64,000 nucleotides of DNA from Paralvinella palmiformis. Its lineage: Eukaryota; Annelida; Polychaeta; Terebellida; Alvinellidae. The first letter of the stretch is position 1. The number at the start of each line of letters is the position of its first letter. The DNA lies in the NCBI GenBank assembly GCA_025642065.1, contig JAODUP010000578.1, positions 62,001 through 126,000 on the forward strand, read 5' to 3'. The translations under genes and the position numbers were made by a program. The notes under the pieces are model-generated. The model ran no database searches and had not been told where the DNA came from. It saw only the letters and a program-made list of their open reading frames with translations. Shown here piece after piece: positions 26,001 through 39,123 of this stretch.

Positions 26001-29000
26001 TTCTCTTTGTAGATCAATGTTTATTCACATGACAGCTTACTGCATTTTATCTGTGTTTATATGCAAGATACAATTATGTGGAATAACTATATGTAAGTGT
26101 AATCCATCGGGGGTAAAGTCCCCAATATTTGATCGAGGATGGCAAAAATTATTTTATGCCAAAAAGAATAAAAACGTTTTGCATTAAAATCTGGAAAAAC
26201 AAAGAAGATTCCATAAGACTCCAATGAAGACATAAACAAGAAAACACTGTGAGAAGGCTTTCCCATAATTGATGTCACATCTGATAAAGTTTGTCTGTAT
26301 TCGTGGAGATTCATAAATAGGGAATTCAGTATAACACATAGGCATGTATATAAATATTTATAAAATGCATTTATCTTGATGATTCAGTGGTGAACGTGAA
26401 ATGTAAAAGCTGGGATTCTTGTAAACACAGCCACACACATAACATATAACACCACACATATTTTGACTGTCCTTTTCTAAGTTCTTGCCTCAGGCCCTTT
26501 TAACATAACTAATCGATGTACATTTTACTCAGGTCAGTATCACCGACACACAGACCTAAACAACATTCCACTTAATGAATTGACAGTTAGTATATCACTT
26601 ACTCAGGGTTCATACACATTTTGACATCTCAAATTCAAGGATCTTTTCAATGAATTCACAAACTTTTAATGCACAAAGATACACCCGTATTTCGGAAGAA
26701 GTGTAACAACTGAATTCCTGTACGCTTATGACTAGAAATATTACGTCCAAATTCCAGGACTTACCAGGCCTGGAATCCAAATTTTCAAATTCCAGGACTT
26801 TCCAGGTTTTCAAGGACCTGTGCGAACCCTGTTACTAAACAACCAAATGATTCTTTCAGCTACACAAAGTAAACCACGAGTTTCAATGCTTCAATAAAAA
26901 CCAATAACCAATACTTTACCTGGCAGCTCCATCCCAATTTGTGGCAGGAACTGAACCAATGTGTAGCGGACGTACTTGACAATGGCATATCTCATAAGAC
27001 ACCAACTGTACGAATTCGGGTCAAGGTGCTCCATCTGACCAAGCTCTGATCTAAAGTGAGGACAGTAAAAACAAACACTGATCATACTGATTTCTTTTAC
27101 TAAACATTAGGTTAGATGAACTTCCTTCTCCAATCAATTCATGTTCATATAATAATTTGTGACACACAGAAACAGATGGGGTCAATTCTATTTTGTCAAT
27201 TCCAATTCCACTCAATGTATCAATTTCAATTCCGTTTTTATCAACTCTTTTTACCTACTACTTTTTATCATGAATAGGTACTTTGAGTACCTACTCCAAC
27301 TACCGACTTGGAATACCTACTCTGAGTAGTTTATATTCCAAGTGGGATTGTCATGGAAGTAATATTTCTAAATTAAAGAATGAAATGGTAAATTAATTTG
27401 TGGATTTAATTTTTTGTAGGAAAGTTCAATTCCAATTCAAACTTTATCAATTCCAATTCCATTTTATAAACTAAATATTCAATTCTAATTCCAATTGGAA
27501 TTGACCATCAATGCACAGAAATACGAAACTGGATATTCTGACTCAATGAGTACTTTCATCCCAATAAATAGTTTGATGGATATCATTGCTGAAATATGGT
27601 GAACTGAAGGACAATTACTCCCATAAAAGAATAATAAATATTACGTGGACAATAAAATATGATGAACGGAAGGAAAATTACTCCTATAAAAGAATAATAA
27701 ATATTACGTGGACAATAAAATATGATGAATTGAAGGACAATTACTCACATAAAAGAATAATAAATATTACGTGGACAATAAAATATGATGAACGGAAGGA
27801 AAATTACTCCCATAAAAGAATAATATTACGTGGACAATAAAATATGATGAATGGAAGGACAATTACTCCCATTAAAGAATAATAAATATTATGTGGACAA
27901 TAAAATATGATGAACAGAAGGACAATTACTCTCATAAAAGAATAATAAATATTATATGGACAAAACGAGACATTTCTTAGCATTTGATGAAATTGGAAAA
28001 AAAATTAAAACAGTATAAGACTTTCACAACAAGTACAGTTAAATCCCATGATATTTTGATATTTGGACTGTGCGATGAAACCATATTAAAATGATGACAG
28101 TCAGACAATAAAATTAAAAAGTATGATTAAAGTTTAAGGTTGCCAAGAACACAATCAGTGCGTCTATATGTATTCTGCTGGTGATGTGTATTTGCATATA
28201 TTAATACATATGGTGTCGAGCCTAAAACTGTGAATATTAATACTGAGGAGAAGTAACTGTTTACATGATATCCCCATAGGTCCGCATAATCAGTAACACC
28301 ATCTCAGCTTAATATAATATGTTAAATAAATTTTGCTACATGAAGAAAATCTAGTAAACAATTAATAAAAAATTCTTTATTATGGCAAGGAAATATTATA
28401 TATTTACCATAAAATGACTTACATTATGAAAATTACAATCAATATAATGTGACTAAAAGATGATGATGATGATAATTGGTGGATGAGTTCTACCTGTTCG
28501 GTTGATCACTGTATTCATCATTATCTTCTTCGTCACTGGAGATAGAGTCTTCCGAGTCATAATTTACGCCACCATCTCCAAAATCAACACGAGGCTATAA
28601 CGTAATCAAAACGCAATAATATTAATAATGGTAATAATTATAACAATTATAGAATCAAGTGGTCCGTTGATATGATATACCTTTCAGACATGGGGTCAAT
28701 TCCATTTTGTCAATTCCAATCCCACTCAATTCCAAATGTATCAATTCCAATTCCATTTTTTAACCGACTCTTTTTTTACCTACTACTTTTTACCACGAGT
28801 AGGTACTCAGAGTAACTACTTGGAATACCTACTTCGAATAGTTTATATTCCAAGTGGGATTGTCATGGAAGAAATATTTCTGAATTAAAAAATTAAATGG
28901 TAAATTAATTTGTGGATTTAATTTTTTTGTAGGAAACTTCAATTCCAATTCAAAATTTATCAATTACAATTACATTTTTTTTAATGATCAATTCCAATTC

Positions 29001-29501
29001 CGGAATTAGAATTGGAATTCCAATTCTGATACCTTTTATTTTGTTGTCATTTCACTAATTCTGTAATGGCTCAGATTGTAGAACATTATCATAACCTGCT
29101 GTCAAATATACGTAGTTGGCATTCTTAACTTTTTCCAGAAAGACACAATCTAATTCAATGATCAACAGTTTGACCATCTGAGCATCTGATCAAAGTTAAC
29201 CAGAAATGGACATTTCCCAGAGTATTCCCTCTGTTTAGTCCAACAATTCAGCTTTTGACACGGCACCATACCTCTAACACAAAAGATCTACTTACTATTG
29301 GAAAAGGCTTGGATAGGTAAGCACATTTTTTAGGCTCAACCCATGCTGACTCAACAGCCTGGACACAACATTAGCCAATGAAAACATATGTTGATGTGAG
29401 TGTTTCAAAATCAACAAAGCATTTACTAATTTATGGCTTTACTGTATGAAATTTCAGATCTAAATTATGGTATTATACCCACTGAAACCTGTGATATACA
29501 T

Positions 29502-29552
<51 letters not shown>

Positions 29553-31306
29553 ACACCATATGGACATAATTATACAGACATAACCCTGCTAATCATCTAA
29601 CTAACTTCGATAAAAAAAGTTTTGTAGATTTAATTACAGAAGCTGACACTGCTAAAAAAACAATCTAGCTAACCTTACAACTTTTATTCTAAAATCCCAA
29701 TCCACATGGGGTGGGTGGGTTGGGGGAATAAGTTATTTACAGAGAACAAAAGCTTTGAAATGTTTTATCAAACATCACATAAAAGTAACGACTTCCCACT
29801 CAGATTGACCAATGCAAAGAAGATACACCGTTATCAGGATCATGTATCCATTACTAAGGTGAAGATCGGAGATAGATCCCTCCGTACAAACATCTGACTA
29901 TTCTGAATTCAGATAATTAAGCTAAACATTCTCACTACTGCCGTGATCTGACTTGGGTGTTTTACACCCAAACTCCACAGCTGTAGGTGATTCGTATTTT
30001 GATTTGCTTGCTCTGGATTCAGTCCCCTGAAGAAACGTCCAGAGTTTGAATTCACGGTTCGAGATTCTCTGTGCCTGTGCCTTATAATACACAGCTAAAA
30101 CACACATTGCCCGTGCCAGAGATTGAGGTTCGTGTTTTCTTTTTACCAATTTTGTTTTATTTGATATAAAGGGTTAGTGACGAGTAGGTCATAGAATTTA
30201 TTGGATTTGTATGCTTATGAGGTATTTGACCCCTCCAGCAAATATCACAAGGCATAATATGCTGCGGTTAAGATGTTCCTTTTTCTGTGCGTGGAGACTG
30301 TATGTTTCCAGGTCCATGCGTTCTAAGAACAGTTTATCTAGAGCTGTATATTCCGTGCACTATTTGCGTCTTTGGAGGCATGCCGTTTAAGTGTTTGGCC
30401 TGGTTATCCAGCATTTAAATGACTGTAGCAGACACAGTACGCTCTTAAAGCATGTACTCCTGACTCAGGAATAGAAACACTGCATCGCATCTCGAGCGGT
30501 GGCATTGGACACAGCTCGCGCGGTTGGTGTGTTTTATATAACAAGTTTACTTGTATATATAATTCACCTTGGTTGTATGTGGGAATAGAATTATCTTTCC
30601 TAGGTCCAGTTATGTCCAGTTTGTACTATGACATTCAAGATTAGCTCTAATCTGCTTGTCATAAATAACATTTAAGAACTACAATAGTTAGAATAGCATA
30701 AATTAGGTCAGGTTTGAAAATGATAACATAGTTCAAGCAGTATCGAAGCTATGACGTGCTAATACGGTCTGCTTCAGCGCAGATGTCAGTCTTTTAATAG
30801 CAATTAAGCTAAATAGTTTTAATAGTAGTCGCTTTGTGACGCCTGCCCGTTGTAAAAACTGATCTTTGAAGACAGTGACAATTGGGTTATATAGTTTATA
30901 TAGTATTGCTTTGAAGAAAGATACAGCAATTGAAAAATAGCTATAAATAAGGCTGCTTAGATAATTAAGCTAAACATTCTCACTCCTGCCGTGATCTGAC
31001 TTGGGTGTTTTACACCCAAACTCCACGGCTGTAGGTGATTCGTATTTTGATTTTGCTTGGCGGCTTAGGGACTGGTGAGACATTACACATGTCTCAGCAA
31101 GAAAAGTCGCCACTCTGGATTCAGTACCCTGAAGAAACGTCCAGAGTTTGAATTCACGGTTCAAGATTCTCTGTGCCTGTGCCTTATAATACACAACTAA
31201 AACACACACACAATCTAATTCAATCTAAATACTATGCATTTGTCGAGGACTGTAGTAATATATTTTATATAAGATCATAACTACACAGTGACAGCACTAT
31301 CAGATG

Positions 31307-31359
<53 letters not shown>

Positions 31360-34300
31360 ACTCTATTCCTCTGGTCAGTTATGCAACAAGATTCAGTCAT
31401 ATTGTGGCACATGGACACCAGAATTTCCTCCAACCAGTAAATGCAAGTAACTTGATAATAAAATTATTGAAATATATTACTACTGTGTAAAAAGTGTTTG
31501 CAACACAATAATATTACTTATTAGTGTATCAATTACAGGGTTCATACACTTCCACGTGTGTGGGTTTCCAGGAGTTTCTAGGACATTTTCTTATTAAAAT
31601 ATCTACTTTTCCAGGACACTATCAATATTTTCCAGGAGAATTATGACATTTGATTAACGGAACAGATAGGCGATGTAATTTTTATATACGAATGTAAGAC
31701 ATCTGGTATATGCAGTGATCCATGAATTTCTAGGATCTCATTTTACATCAAAGCTTAATATATGTACACTACAAAATTTATTACATCAGAAACCGTATTT
31801 CCTGCTAACACCTCTTATAACCTCTTTCATGGCTACCAAGACGATCTTGGTATGTTCCATACATGACGTAACTCAGAAAAAAATTAAGGGAAAGAGAGTG
31901 ACATCATGTTTGGAATACATGCGTCACATAATCACTTGTTTTGACAGCTATGCATGCTACTTGTTTGAGCTAAGCACCCAACTTGATAAGCTGGAATTTT
32001 CAAAATGTTTAGGGTGAATTCCCTTTTCAAGGGAGTTTTCCGGGGGTGTATTAAAAAACATGGACTATTCCAGGACTTTCCAGGAATGGTATTAAAATCA
32101 AGTATATTCCAGGAATTCCAGGATGCGTGGGAACCCTGCAATCATGTGTATTTCAGAGCATTTAACTCTGTTGAATGGCTGGGGCTTGGGCCACAAAAGA
32201 TATTGTGAGGTGCGAGCAGGAAATATGGTGTGTTACTCTCAAGACAAAGCCCTGCTATTGAACCATAATTTCATTTAATTATTAAAATACCTCAATATAC
32301 CATCCCAGTGTGTTGCTCCTGGATTTAGTCACCTGAAGAATGGTCCAGAGTTTGAATTCATGCTTGTGCTTGGGGTATTATTAAATTACATATTATTTGT
32401 ACAGCGCCTTTGAATGGCTCCTGCTAGTAAGGGCGCTTTATTAAATATACATTATTATTATTATTATTATTATGTTCATAATATGGTCATTACATTAATG
32501 TTAATATTACGTAATTTAGATCTGGCATTATCCACAGTGTGGCAGCTCTGTTATGTCTACCCATGGATCTGTTATCATTCTCCAGTTTATCTATAACTGT
32601 GATACGTAAATATGTAATCATTCTTTTCTTGTACTATACTATATCAGGGTTTCATTAACATATTATTACTATTCTCATACAAAAATAAATAAACCAGTAA
32701 CATTGATTCTCACATAATAATTTTAGTGTTTTTCAATTCTCAATTTTGTATAAACCTTCACATATCATTAAAGAGAGGGAAGAATGATTTAAATGCTACT
32801 TATGTGTTCATAAAATGTTACTTATCTGTTCATTATATCTTCATATTTTGGAGGTTCCGTTTATGGTAATTTATAAGTAATAAATGTTAATTTGGTCCAT
32901 AGGAAGGTAAACTCAACTGTTATGGCACATTTTATGCATATGACTCAAATAAGAAGTGAATTCTTGTCTCAGTGGATAAGTGTTATCCATAAGTCATCAT
33001 ATCACTTAAGCCCCCGTTCTTATACAACTCAGAAAGTCAGGTGAGGTTACAATAATCTGAAACTTATATTTATTGCATGCTTTACAAATGTCAGTCAGAA
33101 TATACATCAGTGCATGGACATATAAATATAAACGTTTGCTTGTTTACATTTTAGCCAAGTTTTATAAATTTAGTATTCGTAAATTGTGGCAAAGGTTTTC
33201 TGAAAATGTGACACAATATTTTAAATTGGTTCAATTCTTTGTTGGGGATTGGCCAACAAATTTTGCTCATACATACAGTAAACATACATCCAGTGAAACA
33301 AGGCCAAACAATCTTAATTTTCTTATTACGTACTGGTTATGCCATCAGGGCTTCAGAATAGGAACCAAACCTGGTTAGCTTCATACTAAAGATTCAGCAT
33401 CAGTAGCACTAAACAAGAGGATAGCTTTATTATTTACAAATCTTACCTTAGCCATGAAGTAGCTAATCATGCTCAACTGGGGTGGTAGAAATTTCTCTTT
33501 ATACGTCAACTTGTGTTCTCTCAGATGCTGTGAGCTGCCACTTGGACCCAGAACCTTCATGTGTAGCTTCATACGTTGTTTTGAAACATCGTCCTTTGGA
33601 GTCTGGGCTATTTCTGTCAGTAAAAAACAGTGACACGTTAATGGATGGACAGAAACGTTCTACCATTTACCATCATATGGACTAGCATAACAAAAGTTCA
33701 ATCTGAACTATGCTCTAATCCAGGATGGACAGTGTGAAATTCTAATGAAATCTGGCTGCATAAATAAAAAGGTCCTGCACCCAGCTACAATTTCTAGTAG
33801 GTAGAAAGCAATTTGCATTTTGTCAGTTTTTCAAACCTGACAAATTGATAAATAAATTGATAAATAAATTTGATTTGACAGACAAGCAAGAAAGGAAGAA
33901 TTTTCTATACGGTTAGTTAAAGATTCCTCCCTTGCTTCATATAAAAAGGTTTTTATAATATCTTTACGTTGATTGGTGAGTGAATATTAATTTGGCTCAT
34001 TCTACAACAGCTAAACAAATGACTTATGCAGAAATCTGATATCGTGAAATCCCCCGAAACGAAATGATGTTAATTAGCTAGGATGCTACGAACATATTCT
34101 CGTAGAGAGAAATAATAATCTGGATGACAAGAGATGTATTCTTGCGCTCCACAAATGATGCACCATAATGACACCAATCCTGTCATAACTCCATCTCATA
34201 TTTTAACACAAGTATTTCCCACAATAATTTCCATATTACTATGCCACTTTAAAATGAACATCAAAGCAGCGATAGCACAGTTAGTTAGAGAGTTGGAATC

Positions 34301-35227
34301 ATAGACGAACGGTTATGGGTTTGAGGTTCTGTAAGCTGCAATGCCGTAATGTGGCGATTGGTTCACTCATCCATAAAAAATGAGTACCTGACAGGACGCA
34401 ATGGCTATGTGTTTGAGTAATGCTTTGCGCCTATAATGGCGGCATGCATTGAATGCTCCCTTGGGAGTTTAGATATGTGCTGGGTGGAAATAGGTCTGAG
34501 TCAGGGATAATAATATTGTACAGCGCCTTAGAGCAGCTATCTAGCTGAATAGGGCACTATATAAATGTTACATATTAAAGCCATAAACTTACATCACAAA
34601 TAAGTATGAAGGTTATCAATAACACACAAAAATGGGTTGCAACTTCCAAAATAAATCATAGATACAGACCAGGTCAAATTCCATTTTACATTAAAGACAT
34701 TTGATAATATGCTGTTTGATATCGTACAAAAGTTGTGCTTCTGGTTAGTTTCCAAGTGTGTCATCGGAGAAAATGCATGCGAGTTAAAAACAGATACTCA
34801 CGACTCTGTACATCTGGTTGGGTCTGCAGGACGGGAACCACTTTCTTTAGTCCACCACCAAAGAGAAGTGGCCACAGACTCTCGGTAAATGGGTGATTGA
34901 TGAGTCGGTAAAGAAGATTGGCATCATACATAGTGAGGGCATGAATCAGCAGGCTCATATAGACAGCGATGAGAGATTCGCACAGCAGTATCATCAGTTT
35001 AGGTGCATCATCGTCATGATTTCTGGCTAACAAGGAACGCAGTGACGACACACCTGGAACAAAAAAGATTATATTTATTGAGAGAAAAAAGGCTTTTGCC
35101 ATTTTGGTGATATTAGAAAGATGTGGTACATCTTAATCATAATAAATTGCTGTTTTGTTATTAATTCCTGATGAACCATCCATATGTTGTAAACATAATC
35201 TGTCAGTCTCTACATATTAGTCACCCA

Positions 35228-35262
<35 letters not shown>

Positions 35263-36828
35263 TCCAGAGATAGAGAGAGAGAGAGAGCTATACACTGACC
35301 TGGCCACTTATTAGGAGCCGAGTTAGGCCCTTCATCTGTAGTACTGCTGATATTTCTTTTCCGTTGTGCTCCAGCCATCAGATAGCTGTCTGTATACACC
35401 ACATTAGTACTGTCATAAAATAAACAAACACAATAAATTAGGATATAACAGCCTGTTGACAGCTGTTGGTGTTCATTTCTTCTATTATTGCCAAAGAAAG
35501 TTGGGTTTGTGCTTTGATAAATTCCATCAACTATTTTCCCCTTTAGGCATTCATTGCATTGTATAAGTAGCCTTCTCCCTACTATATTCTAGGATTTTTT
35601 ATTAAACTTATACATGTAAACTAAAACACACCAATAAAAAGAGAAGCAAATTACCAAATGTTATATTTTACGTAGAAACATGATCTGCCAAAGAAACATC
35701 TGATTACAGAAACACTTTCCAAATGTTTGCCTGGGTACAAATGAAAAGCGCAACAAACGTTTATGAATTTCTATCACTCCGAGGATTCTGCCCTTCTCAT
35801 AAAAATGTCATGCTTTGTTTCTGTATCAGCCCAAGACTATAACAAACATAAAAAACAATACATACATTGACTATCAAAACATAGTCGCTGACTAGGATAG
35901 AAGATCCTTCACTGACCTTGTAAATCCTTCCATGCCCACGTCAGTGTGATCAGAGAGCTGCACGACAAAACTGTCACTGTCGCATAAACACTGGTAGATA
36001 CAGGCAGACAAAGCAGCACTCAAGTTACGTAATGCGAACACACAGTTTAGTTTATAACCAGCTGCAGGTGCCTTCTGCATATCAACAACAGTATGTAGGA
36101 CATCCTGCATATGTAAAGACAAAATCAGTAGCAGTTTAGTAATAAATAATAATAATACATTTATAAACAACTCAATCCACAAGCTGTTCTCAGATTATTC
36201 ACATAAGACAAATTGTTACTTTTGTTTATTAACAGACTTCATCCATGTATTTCCTATAGATCTGAACAAACTTTTTACGAATCTGCCTATTCTCTGCTAA
36301 TCTGTGGGTATCACACAAATCTGTATAACCGATAGATCACGTTTATCTTGGATTAAATAAATATTCTTGTTATTATCAAATTTGTTCATTCATAACAGCT
36401 TATGCACAATAATTCCTTCTGCTCCCATATGTGTTTCAACTGAAATCTCAAAGATTGTTCAAAGTCAAATCCTGGTAGTGTTAGTGGACTGGTTCCAAAA
36501 ATCTGGTGGATTCCCATTTAAAGGACAAAAACATCATGTTCTGTCATGCAAACAAGAAGACCTTTCTTTTCGTAATTAGCACTGAATCACTTACAGCAAG
36601 TTAACTTAAAACTGACACTATATGATGATGACGATGAGTTGAATTGAAATTAATTGTTTAGCCATGGCATTGGTCATAACTAGGATGTATGACCAAAGGG
36701 TGTCATGCTAATCTCACAGGCACAGCTATGAGTCATATTTGAACCAATAACCTGGAGCTTTGCAACACAGCACTGTAATCACTGTGCCAAAAGATCACTC
36801 CAATGGTGTTGTTGTTGATGATGATGTT

Positions 36829-36860
<32 letters not shown>

Positions 36861-36986
36861 GGTCAAACAGAAAATCTATTATCAGATTACAAGAGCAGAT
36901 ATGTGAGGGGACTGCTAAACGAACACAGACTTGATATTTATCATGCATCAATGATAGAACAGAAATAATATAAACCAGCTGCCTAT

Positions 36987-37026
<40 letters not shown>

Positions 37027-39091
37027 GTACAAAGTTCTGTAGATGTCTGATTGGATCAGCGATCACAGTTTTACCACTGGCTATGCTAGCCGAGACCAGA
37101 GGTAGAGTGGTGGGAAATGGCAACGGCGACAGTAGCTGCTGCTGCGTCTTCTCCTGTTGTAACTCCTGTAACAACAACATCAGTTCCATTCTGACTGAGG
37201 CCAGTCCACCCCCACTTGACCCGTGTAAGACGCTATAGCTGAGCAGTGTACGGAGCAGCTGTTGGTTCTGTTTCAGCCACTTCTTGCGCTTCGCCATCCG
37301 ATGTAGCTTGGCCTCAAAATCTAATTTTTCAGCAAGGATGATTTCGTGTAGTGTTGGCTTTGAGCTGGTGCCATTTGTAGAGACCCCTGTGGTCTGATCC
37401 TGCCCGGCTGAATCGGATTCTGTAACAAACATATCACAACATACTGAAAACATCAGCTCCTGATATAATTTCGTGACTTACAAGCACCAAAGATAAACAC
37501 ATGTGTATAGAAGATCACAAAGAAAAATAATATGCAGATAACATACTAGGTGGAGCCACTGATGATGATGATGACGCTGGTTCGGCGACATCACGTATGT
37601 TGCTGCCATAGTTGCTGATCTGTTTGAGCACTTCAACCTCCTTCTCCAGCCAGATGTACAACTGGTAACGTAGCTGTCCGCCATCGACCTCAAACCCAGT
37701 TGCCAATGTCGACAACTCTTCCATCATGATCTTCAAACACGCTATGAACTTTAACTGGTGTGCCATAATGTCACCGTGTAGCTTTGGCGTCTCACTGCTA
37801 TTAGAATCACCTTGCTGCAACTGTTCCTTGCCTGACCCTGCTTCATTGTCTGACATCATATTATTAGCATTTTCTTTTGTCAGCGATGAGACTGGCTCTG
37901 ACCAATCTAGCTCATTGGTCAAATTAATCGGGTCAGTGCTGATGGGCTTGCTCCAATCAAATTCATCAGCCTTCTGGGTGGCCAGTGGCTTTGACCAATC
38001 AAAACTATCAGCTGTTTCATTCTGTACATTATTTGAAACAGGTCTGCTCCAATCGACGTTGTTCGCCATTTGCGTGTGTGACGTGTTCAAGTCCAGTGTA
38101 CCAGAGTCCTTTGGAGATTTCGGTGTTACGCTTTCAACGCTGTGACTTTGCGTAATGTCATTCTCTGTGTCAATGACATCTGGTACTTTTGACAACACCT
38201 CGAGGGCTAAGGCGGGACATCCACTCTTGAAATGAGCATGAGCTGTGGTGAAGTACAGACGACGTTCTATCGGAGTAATCTGATCAACGTATGTGATACT
38301 CATGTCACCAGCTTTTGGCACATTCATCTTAGAGAAGCCTGAAAGGAACAAGGACCTGCCCTTATCAGCTGCTGACTTGGCCAGGTGCTGACGGACCAAT
38401 AGCGGGTGAGTGCGCAGGTAGTTGTAGAAGTTAAAAACGCTCGGATTGGCTGAGTATGACTCCATCTCCTTGTCAGAACTCTCCTCTTGTCGTGAGGAGC
38501 CGACGTTTGTCTCCAGCAGTGTGCCCAGTGCCGCCGAGTAATCCTTCACCAGCCAGTAGGCCATGCTACGTATGAATGGGTCAGGATGGGCCTTAGTCGA
38601 GTCGTAATCCTGACCGCTCTTGTCACAGCCGAGACAGTCCTCATACAGGATGCGCTTCAGATTGACAGGCATCGAATCGTCGAGTTCGCTTTCATAGAGT
38701 CGGGCCAATATGATTGCCAGCTGTAGGTCATCCATCTGCTTCAAGCAAACCTGAAGAAAAATCCAGACAATAATATCCACGATGAATAAGTAAATAAATA
38801 ATTTATTTGTGTTACAAAGTCTAGCTAGAACAGATATGTCAGTAACGAAGCCAAATTAGCAGTTAGTTAAAGCATAGGACTCGTAGCTGAAGGGTTGCGG
38901 GCTGCAAATGCCATCGTGTTGGCAGGACGTGATGGCTATGTGTTTGAGTAATACTTTGTGCCTTTAATGGCAGCATGCATTGTATGCTCCCTTGGGAGTT
39001 GAGATGTGTACTGGGTGGAAACAGGGATAATAATATTGTACAGCACCTCAGAACAGCTATTTAGCTGGATAAGGCACTATATAAATGTTAC

Positions 39092-39123
<32 letters not shown>

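Noticed and set aside
27586..27840. Repetitive 84-residue frame
   Set aside because: Product of the 63-bp tandem repeat, intronic and not conserved.
34761..35102. Independent membrane protein suggested by hydrophobic residues
   Set aside because: This is exon 25 of DMXL; the hydrophobic run is a conserved soluble helix in the family.
37726..38145. 139-residue plus-strand frame
   Set aside because: Lies entirely antisense to exon 21 of the DMXL gene, which has strong family conservation.
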